Below, one piece after another: positions 50,069 through 61,700 of a DNA stretch of 64,000 nt (positions are counted from its first letter, which is position 1; every line of letters begins with the position of its first letter). Under the pieces are notes generated by a model. That model ran no database searches and was not told the DNA's origin. It saw nothing but the letters and a program-made list of their open reading frames with translations. The position numbers and the translations under genes are program-made. The stretch comes from Nymphaea colorata (taxonomy: Eukaryota > Streptophyta > Magnoliopsida > Nymphaeales > Nymphaeaceae). The stretch lies in NCBI RefSeq assembly GCF_008831285.2, contig NC_045148.1, positions 1,054,001 to 1,118,000 on the forward strand, read 5' to 3'.

Positions 50069-51421
50069 TTAGTTTACATTTTTTTTTCTGTTCATCATGA
50101 TGAAGCAAACGTCAAACAATAGTGATAGAAATGCACGCACAAATGTATACATAGAGAGGCGCACATAGGTATGGTGTTTGTGCACGGTGATTGAAAATTG
50201 CGAGGATTTGTTTATGTTTCAAATATTGTGTTTCACACTTTCCATGGTGTGTCCCCCATCTGCTGTGGGCTCACAGTTATATAAGACAGTAGCGACAAAA
50301 CTATACTGCATCAGGTGAAACGTTATCAACCGTTTCAATCGTCAAAAATATAGTAATCTTTTATCATGCAGGAAATATTGTCATGTCCCTATTGCATTCT
50401 TATCAGCAATATCTCCAGAAAAGACAAGTCATTGGACTCCAACCGCTTGTCTGACGCAATTTTCTTAACTTTTATTTTGTTTTTATGTCAAAGAGGCGTT
50501 ACAAAGAAAGATCCTTCCATTTTATATCATTGGAGCAGATGCTCCAAAAACTAGTCTTCCTAGGTGTGACATCAATGAAATTTTTCAGAGCCTTCAAAAA
50601 TTTCACCCGTGTTCGACTCTAAGATGTCATGATTTCAACAGTTTCACCAGGTCAATACATTTCGGATTACTTTTCTAAGGTTTATATATTAAACGCATCT
50701 TAATGCCAAGATGGTGAGCGTTGGCGCCCACCTGCCCATAATAAATGCAGGAAACGTTTGAGCGTTTCAATAATGTGATCTTCTTTTAAACTCTGTTGTC
50801 TGCTGAACAAAGAACCTGACCTTGATCTCTTTGCAGTTGGAAAAGAAACTGCCGGAGGGCCGGCAGTGAATATCTCTAATTGGAAGCATGGAACCGGTCG
50901 TCGACCTTGCAATTTGGCTCTTGTATGGTGATAAAAGGGACATGTTTAACGAGGGAAGTCATTTATCACGAATATATCTATGGTTTATGAGTTAAAACTC
51001 TCTTCCGAACTGTCAAAACTGGGAAGGTATTACTGTTCTGTGGGTACCTCTCTAGTTGGGATTATTACTCCCATCATTATGATTCCATTCCTTTACAGTG
51101 AGTCCTCCAGTCTCCATGGTTACCCATATGTTAGAAATGTACCTCTAGTCTTTCGTATTGTACTGCCTTCATTAGGGAAGTACAAAGCACAAGGAGTTTG
51201 GTGGGCATCTTATCTTTAATTGGTCCCATTTGTATCTGTTCACTGATTAACCTGTGATCACTATGCAAGCTGTTCTGCACTAGAGATTCTTACAGTGAAA
51301 GATGGAAAACAGGAAAAGTAAAGACACTATCAGTGGTGTCGGCGTCACCTTCCTTGGCTAGTTGGACATCCCAATCAGCCATCAGCCCACTATTTTTGAG
51401 TCATTTTCTTGCTACTTGTTA
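50069..51421. other. Intergenic DNA
   Basis: No supported gene. ORFs at 50366-50554, 50700-50912 (-) and 50980-51219 show no known domains. Confidence 0.5.
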
Positions 51422-51476
51422 AGCCATATACATTCAGCTGAGCCATATACATTCAGCTGAGCCATATACATTCAGC
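51422..51476. repeat. 19-bp tandem repeat, about three copies
   Basis: AGCCATATACATTCAGCTG is repeated at 51422, 51441 and 51460, the last copy partial. It directly abuts a 133-bp duplication that also carries the ACATTCAGC core. Confidence 0.95.
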
Positions 51477-51477
51477 A

Positions 51478-51743
51478 GACGCTAAATAGATGTCCTAAAA
51501 TCTTCACTTAGGCGATTTTTCTGTAAGTTTGCTGGACTATTGCTTATGCATTGAGAGAGTCATAAGCTGCTGTTAGGCAACTGTAAATGAGAAAAATTTG
51601 ACATTCAGCTGACGCTAAATAGATGTCCTGAAGTCTTCACTTAGGCACACTTTTCATTAAGTTTGCTGGACTATTGCTTATGCACTGAGAGAATCATAAG
51701 CTGCTGTTAGGCAACTGCAATGTGAAAAATTTGCTCCTCGGTT
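51478..51743. repeat. 133-bp tandem duplication
   Basis: GACGCTAAATAGATGTCCT, TCTTCACTTAGGC, AAGTTTGCTGGACTATTGCT and CATAAGCTGCTGTTAGGCAA all recur in order with a 133-bp offset. Copies differ by several substitutions and small indels. Confidence 0.93.
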
Positions 51744-52388
51744 ACTTTCTGTGATACTCCTCTGAAAACTAGAATACGCTATTCTGTATATCTATCTCTT
51801 GCACAAAATATTTCTCCGTTGAGTGGTCATGCAGATTCGGGACGGAGGCAGAAAACTTTTGTTGGGGAGGGCCCGTCATACATAAGAAAAAGTAAGCATA
51901 TATACCTGCATGTGATCGCAAATACAACCTGTAATCGTATATATTTTGACAAATACAGTAATTTGTAGCAAGCAATAAACATATCATTTAACAAATAGTG
52001 TATGTATAAACATACCATATGTGATTTTATACAATACACATTTTTTGAAAAAAACCGGTACGATTATCTAGGATTTGAAAATGTGTGTGTACATATATAT
52101 ATATATATTCCTGAAAACGACTTAGTTACTTTTCCAGTTGGGGAGCTCCTATTAGGCTGAAGTTTCATTCCAGAGTCTTCGATCGATTTTCATACCAATC
52201 CCTTAAGATTACATGTTTAAACAGAGTAAAGATACATGGAATAGCAAAAGACAGAGCGCGGGATCCTCTCTCTACCTACGTGAGATAAAAGTTTCTTCTA
52301 GAATCAATAACAGTTTCACCAATCCAACATAGAAAGCGATCCATAATTGCCCGTCATTCACAGAGAAATGAAGAGAAAACAGAGAGAG

Positions 52389-52438
<50 letters not shown>

Positions 52439-52861
52439 TCTCTTTTCTGGTGGACCAGTCGTATTACAGCGGCCGGCCCACCTGTTGGTACAGGCTACAG
52501 AGTCAAGAAGAGCTTCGATTTGGGAGGAAAACAGAGAAGAAAGAAGAGTAATAGAGAGAGGGCGAGAGAGCCCAGGGTGTTAGCGTCGATGCTTTGAAGT
52601 AACCCAAAACGTTTTCGGTTAAGAATTGGAACAAATGTTCTTCATCATAAATACAAATCAGAGGCCGTCAAATCTAGCAGTTCGTGCAAGAGACATTACA
52701 AAACTGTTCTTCCATTACTCACTGTCTCAATCTTTCTAGAAAACTTTAGGGCCTCCATGGCCTGTCTTTACAACTTTAAAGAAACCTACCATGTTCCACC
52801 AAAAAGTTGATTCGACGAGAAGTAGTTACTGGAAAAGATTTTACCAGTAAAAGACTATCCC
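51744..52861. other. Intergenic DNA with a long GA microsatellite
   Basis: A GA run fills about 52395-52435. GGGACGGAGGCAGAAAA near 51840 resembles the left end of the CAGGGGCGGA-type elements, with no certain right end. TA run near 52096-52109. No genes supported. Confidence 0.5.
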
Positions 52862-53485
52862 TTCTAAAATCTTGGCGGCCGGTACCGCGATTCTGTCTCC
52901 ATCCGTCAGCTGTCTACCTGGCCGGCGTCGACCAGGCGATCAAGGCTCTCACCTGGGCTTGCCGCTTTGCCTCGTCCACTAGCGCTTCTCTCTGGACAGA
53001 CCTGTTCTTGTCAAACACAACGTCTGCATGTGCATCATTAAAACTTTGTCTACTTACTCTCTCAAATCGCTAATTAACTTAATTTAGCACTGTGTTAGGT
53101 GACTTTTGAAACGTTGAAGATATGCTCACTGTCTTTTTCTATACGCACTTATGTCAAGCATTTTCTTCATTCTTAGGCTGAAGACCGCACATTTGTCTGG
53201 AGAGGAAGATTACAAGCACGCCAGAGTGAATTGACATCGACATGAATGCGCGTACTAATCTATACCCATAAGCAGAAGCTAGTTAGCTAGCCAAAGCTAC
53301 CAAACCTTACCATCTTCATCGTAGGAGTTGAATTTTTTCTTGAACACGTTGTTATATTTTATTTTCATCGATGAACAGATGAACCGGAGGAGAAGGATTT
53401 CCGGCATTTTTTATCCACTGAATCTTATATGAGCTCGTTTGATGGGGAGGAAGCTGCCCACTTGCGTCAGGCGCTAGCAAATGAA
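52862..53485 (+). other. Possible exon cluster of an unrecognised gene or gene fragment
   Basis: 52865-53000 is GC-rich against AT-rich flanks and the plus frame reads AVYLAGVDQAIKALTWACRF. At 53379-53485 a second open segment, between acceptor-like TCGATGAACAG and donor GAA|GTATAT, reads EPEEKDFRHFLSTESYMSSF then DGEEAAHLRQALANE. A third (53179 on) reads AEDRTFVWRGRLQARQSELT. I recognise no family and cannot join them in phase, so this may be a decayed gene. Confidence 0.3.
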
Positions 53486-56400
53486 GTATATATTATTTTT
53501 TTACAACTTGAAGAGTAGATTTACAGTAATATCCGCAATTTCGCCTGGTTTTCAGTTTCACATTGCTTCCTCCGCAATTTTAGGAACCATAAAGTGGAAG
53601 ACTTGAGGACTTGAGGTTATAAAGACAGCTACCTAGACATGTCTCTAAGCCAATACCTTTTTCTTCTTGTCTGGTGCAGTCACCACTGTTCTCGAGGAAC
53701 ATTTGGCATACAAATTAACCAAAGGGACATGGGATCCTTTAAACTGGGAAAAAATGTTGTTGGCTCATATTGTGCTCGATAACTAAGGTTAGTTTGATTT
53801 CCCATGGATCTCAATTGGATAGAATCTGAAAGGTGATAGTGGAAATCCATACTTGTATCAAACTGGATTTCAATTTCTACACCCAATGTGGATTTCAATC
53901 CAATGTAAAAAGTGTGGATTTGAAATCGCATTTGTGGGGTGGGAGGTTGGACTTGAAAACCACGGATCTGAGATTGCCAGTAACCAAAAGCAACCTACGT
54001 TTTTGTGTTTTTTAAATATTCTAAACTATTTAATAGCTAATACTCAAAACTATTTAATAGCTAATTTAAAAATTTAAAAAAAATCTATACAAGTCAGTAA
54101 TGCACAAAACCAAATACTGACAACACTGCTCTGTTGCTTGCATGGTGTCATCAGTAAAAGGATAGAAGCTAGAATATTTTTGAAACAAATGAACTTTCCA
54201 AAATATATGTTTCAGGATCGCCACATTTTAGTTTTTGAAAGTTATAGTGTGGTTATGGATATTATGCTTAAATCCAACAGTCAATGCCTAATTGGCTAAT
54301 ATAATAATTCAATATTTGATTGTATAACATAAATATGACGTTCTTTATACAAACCATTTCAAAAACACAATGTTCATATAAAATGGCACTCTTAATATTT
54401 TAAGTTCTACCCTTGTTTTTTAGTGTTTCAAGCATGCTAACTCGCGGCATTGTGGTGATTAGGTATGTTATTGCATATAATATAATTGATCTCTTTCAGA
54501 ATTGGGTTAAGCTGGATTCTTTATATGTGTGTGTGTGTGGAGTCAAAATTGAGGTTTGATGGAATTTATCCAACATCGCTATCAAATTTGAATCATTCAT
54601 ATTCAAATTAGCAATCAGATATATAATATCAAATCGATAGTCTCAGATCCCCAACATGGAACACGTCTAGATCTATAGTTTCAGAATTTGCAGCTATAAG
54701 CTTAAACTGTCATGACTTCGGGAGAAAATCATAACTGAAGTTGCTCCTAATTTGGTCACCGTGCTGAGAAAGCTTATAACTGTAAATAAACAGATCTAAC
54801 GAGATCCAGTTCATTTAAACTGGGCCTCAATAGCAAGGATCTTCAACCATATGAAAGGATACTATCAATTTTGTAACTATATTGGATGATGGCAGGCAGA
54901 ATTTTATTTTTTTGGGGAAACTTAATCTGATGATATTCTGGTAAGGTCACAACTTTCCCAAATACTCCAAAACAGGGTCTCAAGTTCAGACAAACTGCTA
55001 ACTAGGACCATGTGAGATTTACTGCATACTTTCTTACCTTCACTTCTATTGGCTTCAATTTAAAATAAAAAAAGGGAACTCGGTTTAGAAGATGAGGACT
55101 CGACGATAAGGAAACTAGAATCAAAGTGGAAAAATGAAGAGGATTTAGAAATAGAAGAAAAAAACAAAAGCTCTACTTTCGATGCGTTTAGAGTGAATCG
55201 TCTAATATTTTAACTAAAAAATTATAAATAACGGATTTAATTCACAAAACAATTTTCCAACACTCGTTTCATAGTTTCGTCCTTTTCGTGATTGTAAAGA
55301 CAAAAGGCAAATGAGAGTCGGGCAAGTATTTGAAACTTAAATTTAAACTGTGATTTGTATTTTTCGAAAATTTTGGAGAACAGCAATCTCTTAAATATTT
55401 TGTAATATATATTCTTTTTCGTCCGTGAATGATTAAGAAACTATTTGTATTTTGTCCAACGCTAAAAAGTCACAACAATTCATAAATTTCTCAAAAATGA
55501 ATGAAAAATGTTAAAAAATGAACAGAAGAACAGCGGGAGTGTTAAATAGAAAAGTAATACATAAGAAACGCATAAGAACAATCAAGAATCCAACAAATTA
55601 TTATATGGTGAATGCCAGAATAGGCGGTTTACATATACAAACAATCTCAATCCAACATATTGTTGGTGAAGGTTTAGTAAAATATGACAAAATCCCGCGA
55701 GAACCTGAAATTCAGAAGGAAAAAGCTTTCTCGCTTTTCAGAACTTCCAGAGTTGCAGCACCTTCACTTAAAAGGCACTGTTGCCCCAAGCAATGGAGTT
55801 GGCGGGGAAACTCAGCCATCGTCGTCTTCATCTTTGAAGACTCATTAATCCCAACCACCCTTCAACATCATGTGGACATGTGAAAAGACAAGCAATTCCA
55901 TGGCCCTAGCCTTTTTCTGAACTTTGCTGCTGTCCCCGGCCTAACTTTTTCCTTTTCATAAAGGAACGAAGGAACAAGGACGACCATTGATGCTCCATCT
56001 TGCCGCATTGCAGAACTGTTTCAAACTGTTTCAAAAAAGCCAAAAGGAATTTTAAGGCCGCTTGGTGTTTGTAAATCCGAAAATCACGTTTTATCAAATA
56101 TGTACCTGAAAATGACATCTTATCCCATGCTGACCAGCTTAAACATACATCATACATGGGAAGGCTTCCACAATATCCAAAACCAAATTCTTAAGGTCAC
56201 TTGGATAACAAAACTTCTTGAACACCCCCGAAAACTGGTTTTTGAAGACACGCCTAAAATCCAATGTTTTGTGAACAATGAGGCTGGGTTTTCAAACTGT
56301 TTATGAGAACTAAGACTTTGTAAAAACCGGGTTTTCTCAAAATTTACCTTGAAGATGCGATTTAGGCGATCACTCAAACAACTAATCACATGACTTGGAC

Positions 56401-58131
56401 GTAGAGAGAGAGCCACCCCCATGGGGTCAAACTAGATGCAATCTACCCATTTGAAGGAGACAAAGCGTCTCACCACACATTTATTTGAGAAAAGCAAGAG
56501 AAGGCCTTACATGCATGTGGTAAAAATATCCAACCCTGGGGGGCTGGACAAAAGGACAGTAGACATTTGTAAGGCAATAAAAACAGTGCAATAATATTAA
56601 TATTTAAGCGGGTCGAAATAACAAAAGGAGAATCCAATGCTCGATGGGCATATATCAGACAAATTTCTTGACAACGTTGAGAGGGCGGGACAGGCCAACG
56701 GAATCATTCCAGGAAGATGACAATGAAGTACGGCCACAAAGAGCAGAAGAATTAGAGAAGAAGAGGCCAAAGACAAGTTGACAGACAGAAAGGTACCGAT
56801 TAATAAAAAACTATATCAACCAATTGAAATTTGAATGAATGAAACACAAACGCATATACAATGGAGATGTGGACTAGAAGTCTAAAAAAACTGAAGGGAA
56901 CTTCAGTTACAGGCATGAGCTCATTCTTCAAAATTAATGCTTGAACAAACTCGCATGATAAGTTCAGGAAGATACATAAGAGAGAAATGGTAGCTCGCAA
57001 GCTGATCAAAAGCTCAAGAAAAGGTAGTTCGTTTGCGAAGTTATTATGCATCCACGGCCTTAGGTTTACATGTTAGCTGACATGGAGTTAATACTGCGCT
57101 TCTTATTATTGAAAGATCGTCCTTCGCTTTGTAACAACTATTAGTCCTATCTAGAATAATTTCATAGCTCGGTTTTTCAGATGGTTTTTCTTTTGGAGAC
57201 TAACTAAAAAGGATGCGACGAGTCTCGTTTCCAAACATTTACGCAGGTTTTAGAAGAAAAACGTATGATATCGAAAGCGATCAAGACCTAAGGTCGGCCA
57301 CCTCAAGCCAATAACATTGTATACGATGAACTTCCGTCAATGCAAGGTCCGAATATCTATAGAATCTTAAATACGGCAGACCTTGCGGGGCACAGAGAGA
57401 GAGAGAGAAAGTATGCTTTCAACATTACACATGTAATGCCTCCGTTGGAGGGACGTATATAAAGGTAAAAGCAAGCAAGATGATCCGCTCTAGCACATGA
57501 AACCAGTAAACCACGGGGCCATTAAATCACCCGTTAGATTCTTGCTTCAAACATCACTGAAGGAACTCCAACATGTCTCATTTACAGGGACAATTTCATC
57601 CAGTAGGCTCTGCAGAGAACATTGGATATAACAGGTAAAGCTTATATATGATCTGAGAGCTAGAGGTCTCAAGACCTTAATGTAGTAGAGATAGAGAGTT
57701 TAATTCCCCATATGCATTTGGATATAGTTTTGTAGAAACTCATCTTGACAGAAACATAAGAAAAGGAGAAAAATTCTTCTACAGTGTAATACATACAAGA
57801 GAAAAGGTCCTGATATAAAAGGACAATTAAGCACCATCCCATATATACTTTGCAAAATATTTTGAAGTGAACTAAAAATGCATATACAAATTCCACAAAC
57901 GACAATAGAGCCTGTCTTTGTTAACAATATGATAAAAAAAAACCACGTACAATGAGAAAAGAAGCGATCGAGGTACTCAAGCTCATCCAAGTTGATCCAG
58001 GAATGAGGAAAAGAAAATGAAAAGGAAACGAAAAGGAGTAAGTTGGTGCTTTCTTGAAAGATTAAAGCAGCCAGTCACGGATGATAAAAGAGAATAAAAG
58101 AACAGATCAACAAGAGAAAGAGTCTTAGAGA
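53486..58131. other. Long intergenic region
   Basis: No supported genes. Segments near 53790-54000 (GATTTC/GGATTTCAAT repeats, palindromic in part) and 56050-56390 look like inactive short elements, but I could not define their ends. The part from about 57300 to 58131 is downstream of, and possibly within, the 3' part of the miR159 primary transcript. Confidence 0.45.
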
Positions 58132-58318
58132 TTCGGAGCGTAGAGCTCCCTTCAATCCAAAAAAGGGTCGGAATAAGAAGGCGGTACGGCTCCTCCAACA
58201 TGCAATCCACCAGTGCTATCTCCCATCTGCAAGGAGGAGATAGTACAGTGGAATCCATGATCGAGCAGCTGTGTTCACCTTCTAAAACCCACTTTTGGAC
58301 AGAAAGGAGCTCTCCCAC
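58132..58318 (-). ncRNA. MIR159: MIR159 microRNA precursor hairpin
   Basis: The minus strand at 58161-58141 is the miR159a mature sequence (TTTGGATTGAAGGGAGCTCT plus a final A). The other arm, 58312-58292, reads GAGCTCCTTTCTGTCCAAAA (plus G) and pairs as the star strand. The flanks also pair: GAGTGGGAGAGCTCC opposite GGAGCTCTACGCTC at the base, ATGGATTCCAC opposite its partner GTGGATTGCAT in the upper stem, and CTATCTCC opposite GGGAGATAG around a loop of about 11 bases. A hairpin of about 187 nt with the mature strand in the 3' arm, and a long upper stem, is what MIR159 genes show. Known role of the family: in complex with ARGONAUTE1, miR159 cuts GAMYB-type MYB mRNAs, affecting anther, seed and vegetative growth. 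It is not miR319, which has GACTG and ends CTCCC. Confidence 0.96.
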
Positions 58319-58711
58319 TCTCTCTTGTCACCACCGAGAAACTTGCGCAGTGGAGCAGGAAAGAAGGAGTTTCCCGACCGTGGAAACAAAGAGGACGAAG
58401 ATAAAATATGGGAGCGACGAACGATAATGAAAAATGACCACTACAAAGAAAGAGAGATCTCGAGCAACCGACCAAAATCTCAGAAACGAAGAACGAAGAA
58501 GACAAGATGGTCAAACACCAACAAAGATTTGTCGCAGGATGGACAGGAAATACAATAACAATTCATCAGGTTGGCCAACGGAACACCAGCAACAACAGTC
58601 GGCGGCCATCATAGCCAGGAAGATGGAAAAGAAATTGAAGGCCTTGAGCTCGTGTTGGAGGAGACGAAGGGATGGACTCATCCCTAGAACGAGAGGTGGG
58701 GAACAAGGACG

Positions 58712-58721
58712 CTTATATAGA
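58712..58721 (-). promoter_or_regulatory. TATA box of the MIR159 gene
   Basis: The minus strand reads CTATATAAGC, a near-ideal plant TATA box. A start about 30 bp downstream would fall near 58680-58690, giving a leader of about 370 nt before the hairpin base at 58318, a normal pri-miRNA arrangement. No open frame of note occurs in that leader. Confidence 0.7.
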
Positions 58722-61700
58722 GACTAAGAGTTCGGTCTTCTGAAAATTTCTTGTCGCAATAATAATTTACAAGATATGACGTTAAATCCATATGGCGGTT
58801 TCCCTTTTTTATTTTTTTGAGGGTTTTCACTTGGAATGAATAGCTGGTTGGCATCTTTTGCCGCAAATTACAAAAGTAGGAACCACTCCCTGCGGCCATT
58901 GTTGGCAGTTGGTATTGTTCGCTTGCAGTGACCGTTAGAACCGACTCGGGTTTATCTAGAACCGGTTATAACTTGCATGTCCGGAAGTTATAATTTTGCG
59001 AGGGAAATTAGGTTTTTGCTTCACAAAACCAATTTTGAGAACTGGGTTTTGTTAAAGTCCAGTTTTGATGGCACCCAAGACTTGGTTTATTTGTTGGGGT
59101 GACACAAACTTGATTTTTGGAGATTGAGGTTTTCACTTCGCAAGATTAATTTAGTTAAAACAGGGTTTGCTTCGAGTCTAAGTTTTGATGGCATTCACTC
59201 ATGCACTTGCATAAGTTGGCACATGCTAGGACGATGTTGGGTTTTAGATGGTTTCCCAACTAAACATAAGCATATTTTGGATAAATGAAAGAGCTGACTA
59301 TTTATAAAAGAGCTGAAACTCCCACTCAATACCTTGTTATGAATTATCACAACCAACGAAATGGAGACCTCAATTATAATGTTTGATGAGGATGACTTGT
59401 TCTCCATTTAGGAAGCAATGACATCTAAACCAGTGCCATTAAGCCGCACCACCAAACAAGCTTTGAGTTGAAACTTGTCTTTCGCCTATATATTTATACT
59501 TCTTCTTGGGAAAGCAATTTGCTAGGCATCTTGCTTTTTATCGACTTAAGTTGGTCCTCGAATGCTCCTAATGGAACATTTTTTTGCTAAAGAAGTTTTG
59601 ATTTACATCTACATCTTTTTTCAATCTATAAAAGGTGGCACGCTTAGTACATTCATCATAAATTATGGTCAGTTGTTCATGACATTCGTTTTAAAATCCA
59701 TTTTAGTACTTTTATCCGCACCAGTTAAGCTTATTGAATAAATCAACCAACCCCATTGCCTCTTTCATTCCCAGTGATTAGGAAGTTAACAACCCACCAG
59801 TTGAAATTGAATTCCAAAAGCTCCCTCATTTTCGTTCTCTCTACCTCTTGGCATCATCGATCGGCCTAAGTACATTACCTTCATTCATTCACAAATCACA
59901 AGAAAACAAAGCTCTACCACCGTCACAAATCACAACAATCAATTATCAAGAGCCACAATGTATGGAGGAAATTAACAAGTGACTAGTCTACATGCACAAT
60001 GTCATGAAAAATATTTCCCTAGTTTCTTTCTAGAATATATGTATACATATATATATATATATATTCACACGAATCCTTCTACTGTTCAAAACCTTGCTGC
60101 ATAGCACTAGCAGCCGAGACGATTTTAAGGTGACTCGGGTGAAAGAGACCGAGACGATCTGCAGTAAATTTTAGGGGCAACCGGTTCAAGGGTTTCGGGG
60201 GAGGAGAGAGTGGTAATTGGGGAAGCGACGTGACCGGTCACAGGCAGGTCAATTGTACGGGAGGTCCGCCCCCACCCCACCCGTCAGGGTGAGTGAAGAT
60301 CCACCGATAGATCTCGCCTCAAAAGAAGCGAAACGACACGTCACTGTCATCACTACGATTCCTTCACCCCCAATTACCTTCTTACCCCTACCAGCTTCTC
60401 TCTCTCTAGAAGCGTCGTTTTCTTCTACCTCGGTTCTGAACCGGCAACTCCAAATTGGATCCGACCGGGCAAACTGTCTGGATCCATATCCAGTAAGGCT
60501 TTTGCATTGATTTGGTCCTGTGTCCGACTTAGTGTGCACTGAACGGTTTGGTTTTTGGATCTAAAGTGGATCCAGGGCCTGGTCCAAAATGCTCGGGTCG
60601 GATCCGGATATTTTGTTAGAGCCGATTATGTCCAGACAAGTTGGTGCTTAGAGGTTTTCCACTGTGAGGATGTTGGGGGAACTTTTGTACCGATGATGGT
60701 GACCCAACCCGAATCTTGTTAGGGTTTTTCATTATGCCAGGCAGGTGGTCTTGTATCGCTGCCTTCGAACACCTGGGTCCCACGACCCAAGGTAGGATCC
60801 GAACCGGGCCCTACACCAAATCTCCTCTCCTTTGTCACACTGTAAATGGGATTGTGTCTATGATTTTTTAATAAAGTTTTTATGTTTTAGCTGTCTCGAT
60901 TTCCAAACCGACTTGCTTTGTTTAGCTCATGATCCGGATCCGAGATCTCCAAAGCTCAATCTTGGCTGCCCCCAAATCCTAATTAGACTCTGTTATTTAT
61001 CTTTTCAAGGGAAGTTATTTGTGTTTTTTTTGTCATAATAAATGAACCCACCCACCCACCCAAGATCTTCTTTTATGTGGTTTATTTGGATCTGATTTGG
61101 CAGGTTTGAAACCTTACAATGTGAGTTTCTTGAATTCATGAGGCACAAACAGCAGCACCCACTGTTTTCCGTTTCCGAAAAAGAAACTCAAACCAGATGG
61201 CTCCTGGCAGTGAAACTTCATAATTTTTGCCTGGTCTTTGAGACGAAAGAACTTTGTTTAAATTTAAAAGTCATCTTATGCCTGTTAGGTGATCATTATA
61301 TCTCTGTGGATCATGTAAAAGAAGAAAAAGGGAGGATCAAATCAAACAGTTGTTGATTATGCCAGGGAGCCAACGAATCCAATGCAGTGTAACTTAGAGT
61401 TCAAAAGAAAGTTGGCAAGTTGAATCCTCGAGAAAAGCTGTAGTCGCATACTTGTTTGTGGGAGAGTGGAGAATTTTTTGCATTTTTTCTGACCCGATCA
61501 TTTCCCAGAGGCAACCATTTTCTCGAGAAACATTTTCTTACATTATTACAAAGTCCAGACCATGGTTATATCAACTGAGCTCAATGAAATATATCAAAAA
61601 AATTGCTTATGAAGTACCTTTTTGTTTCTGTAATTTAACTGAACATGTTACGTGGGTCGAGGCCATTAATTCTGCAAGCTTGATCTGTTTTTGAAGTGGA

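Noticed and set aside
55518-55883. 121-codon plus ORF and a short minus frame (MAEFPRQLHCLGQQCLLSEG)
   Set aside because: No known family, no splice or promoter support on either strand; cannot choose a strand.
58141-58161. Alternative call of miR319
   Set aside because: miR319 reads TTGGACTGAAGGGAGCTCCC; this has GGATTGAAGGGAGCTCTA, the miR159a form.
57983-58318. 111-codon minus-strand ORF over the MIR159 hairpin
   Set aside because: It coincides with the foldback, has no protein features, and the microRNA explains the sequence.
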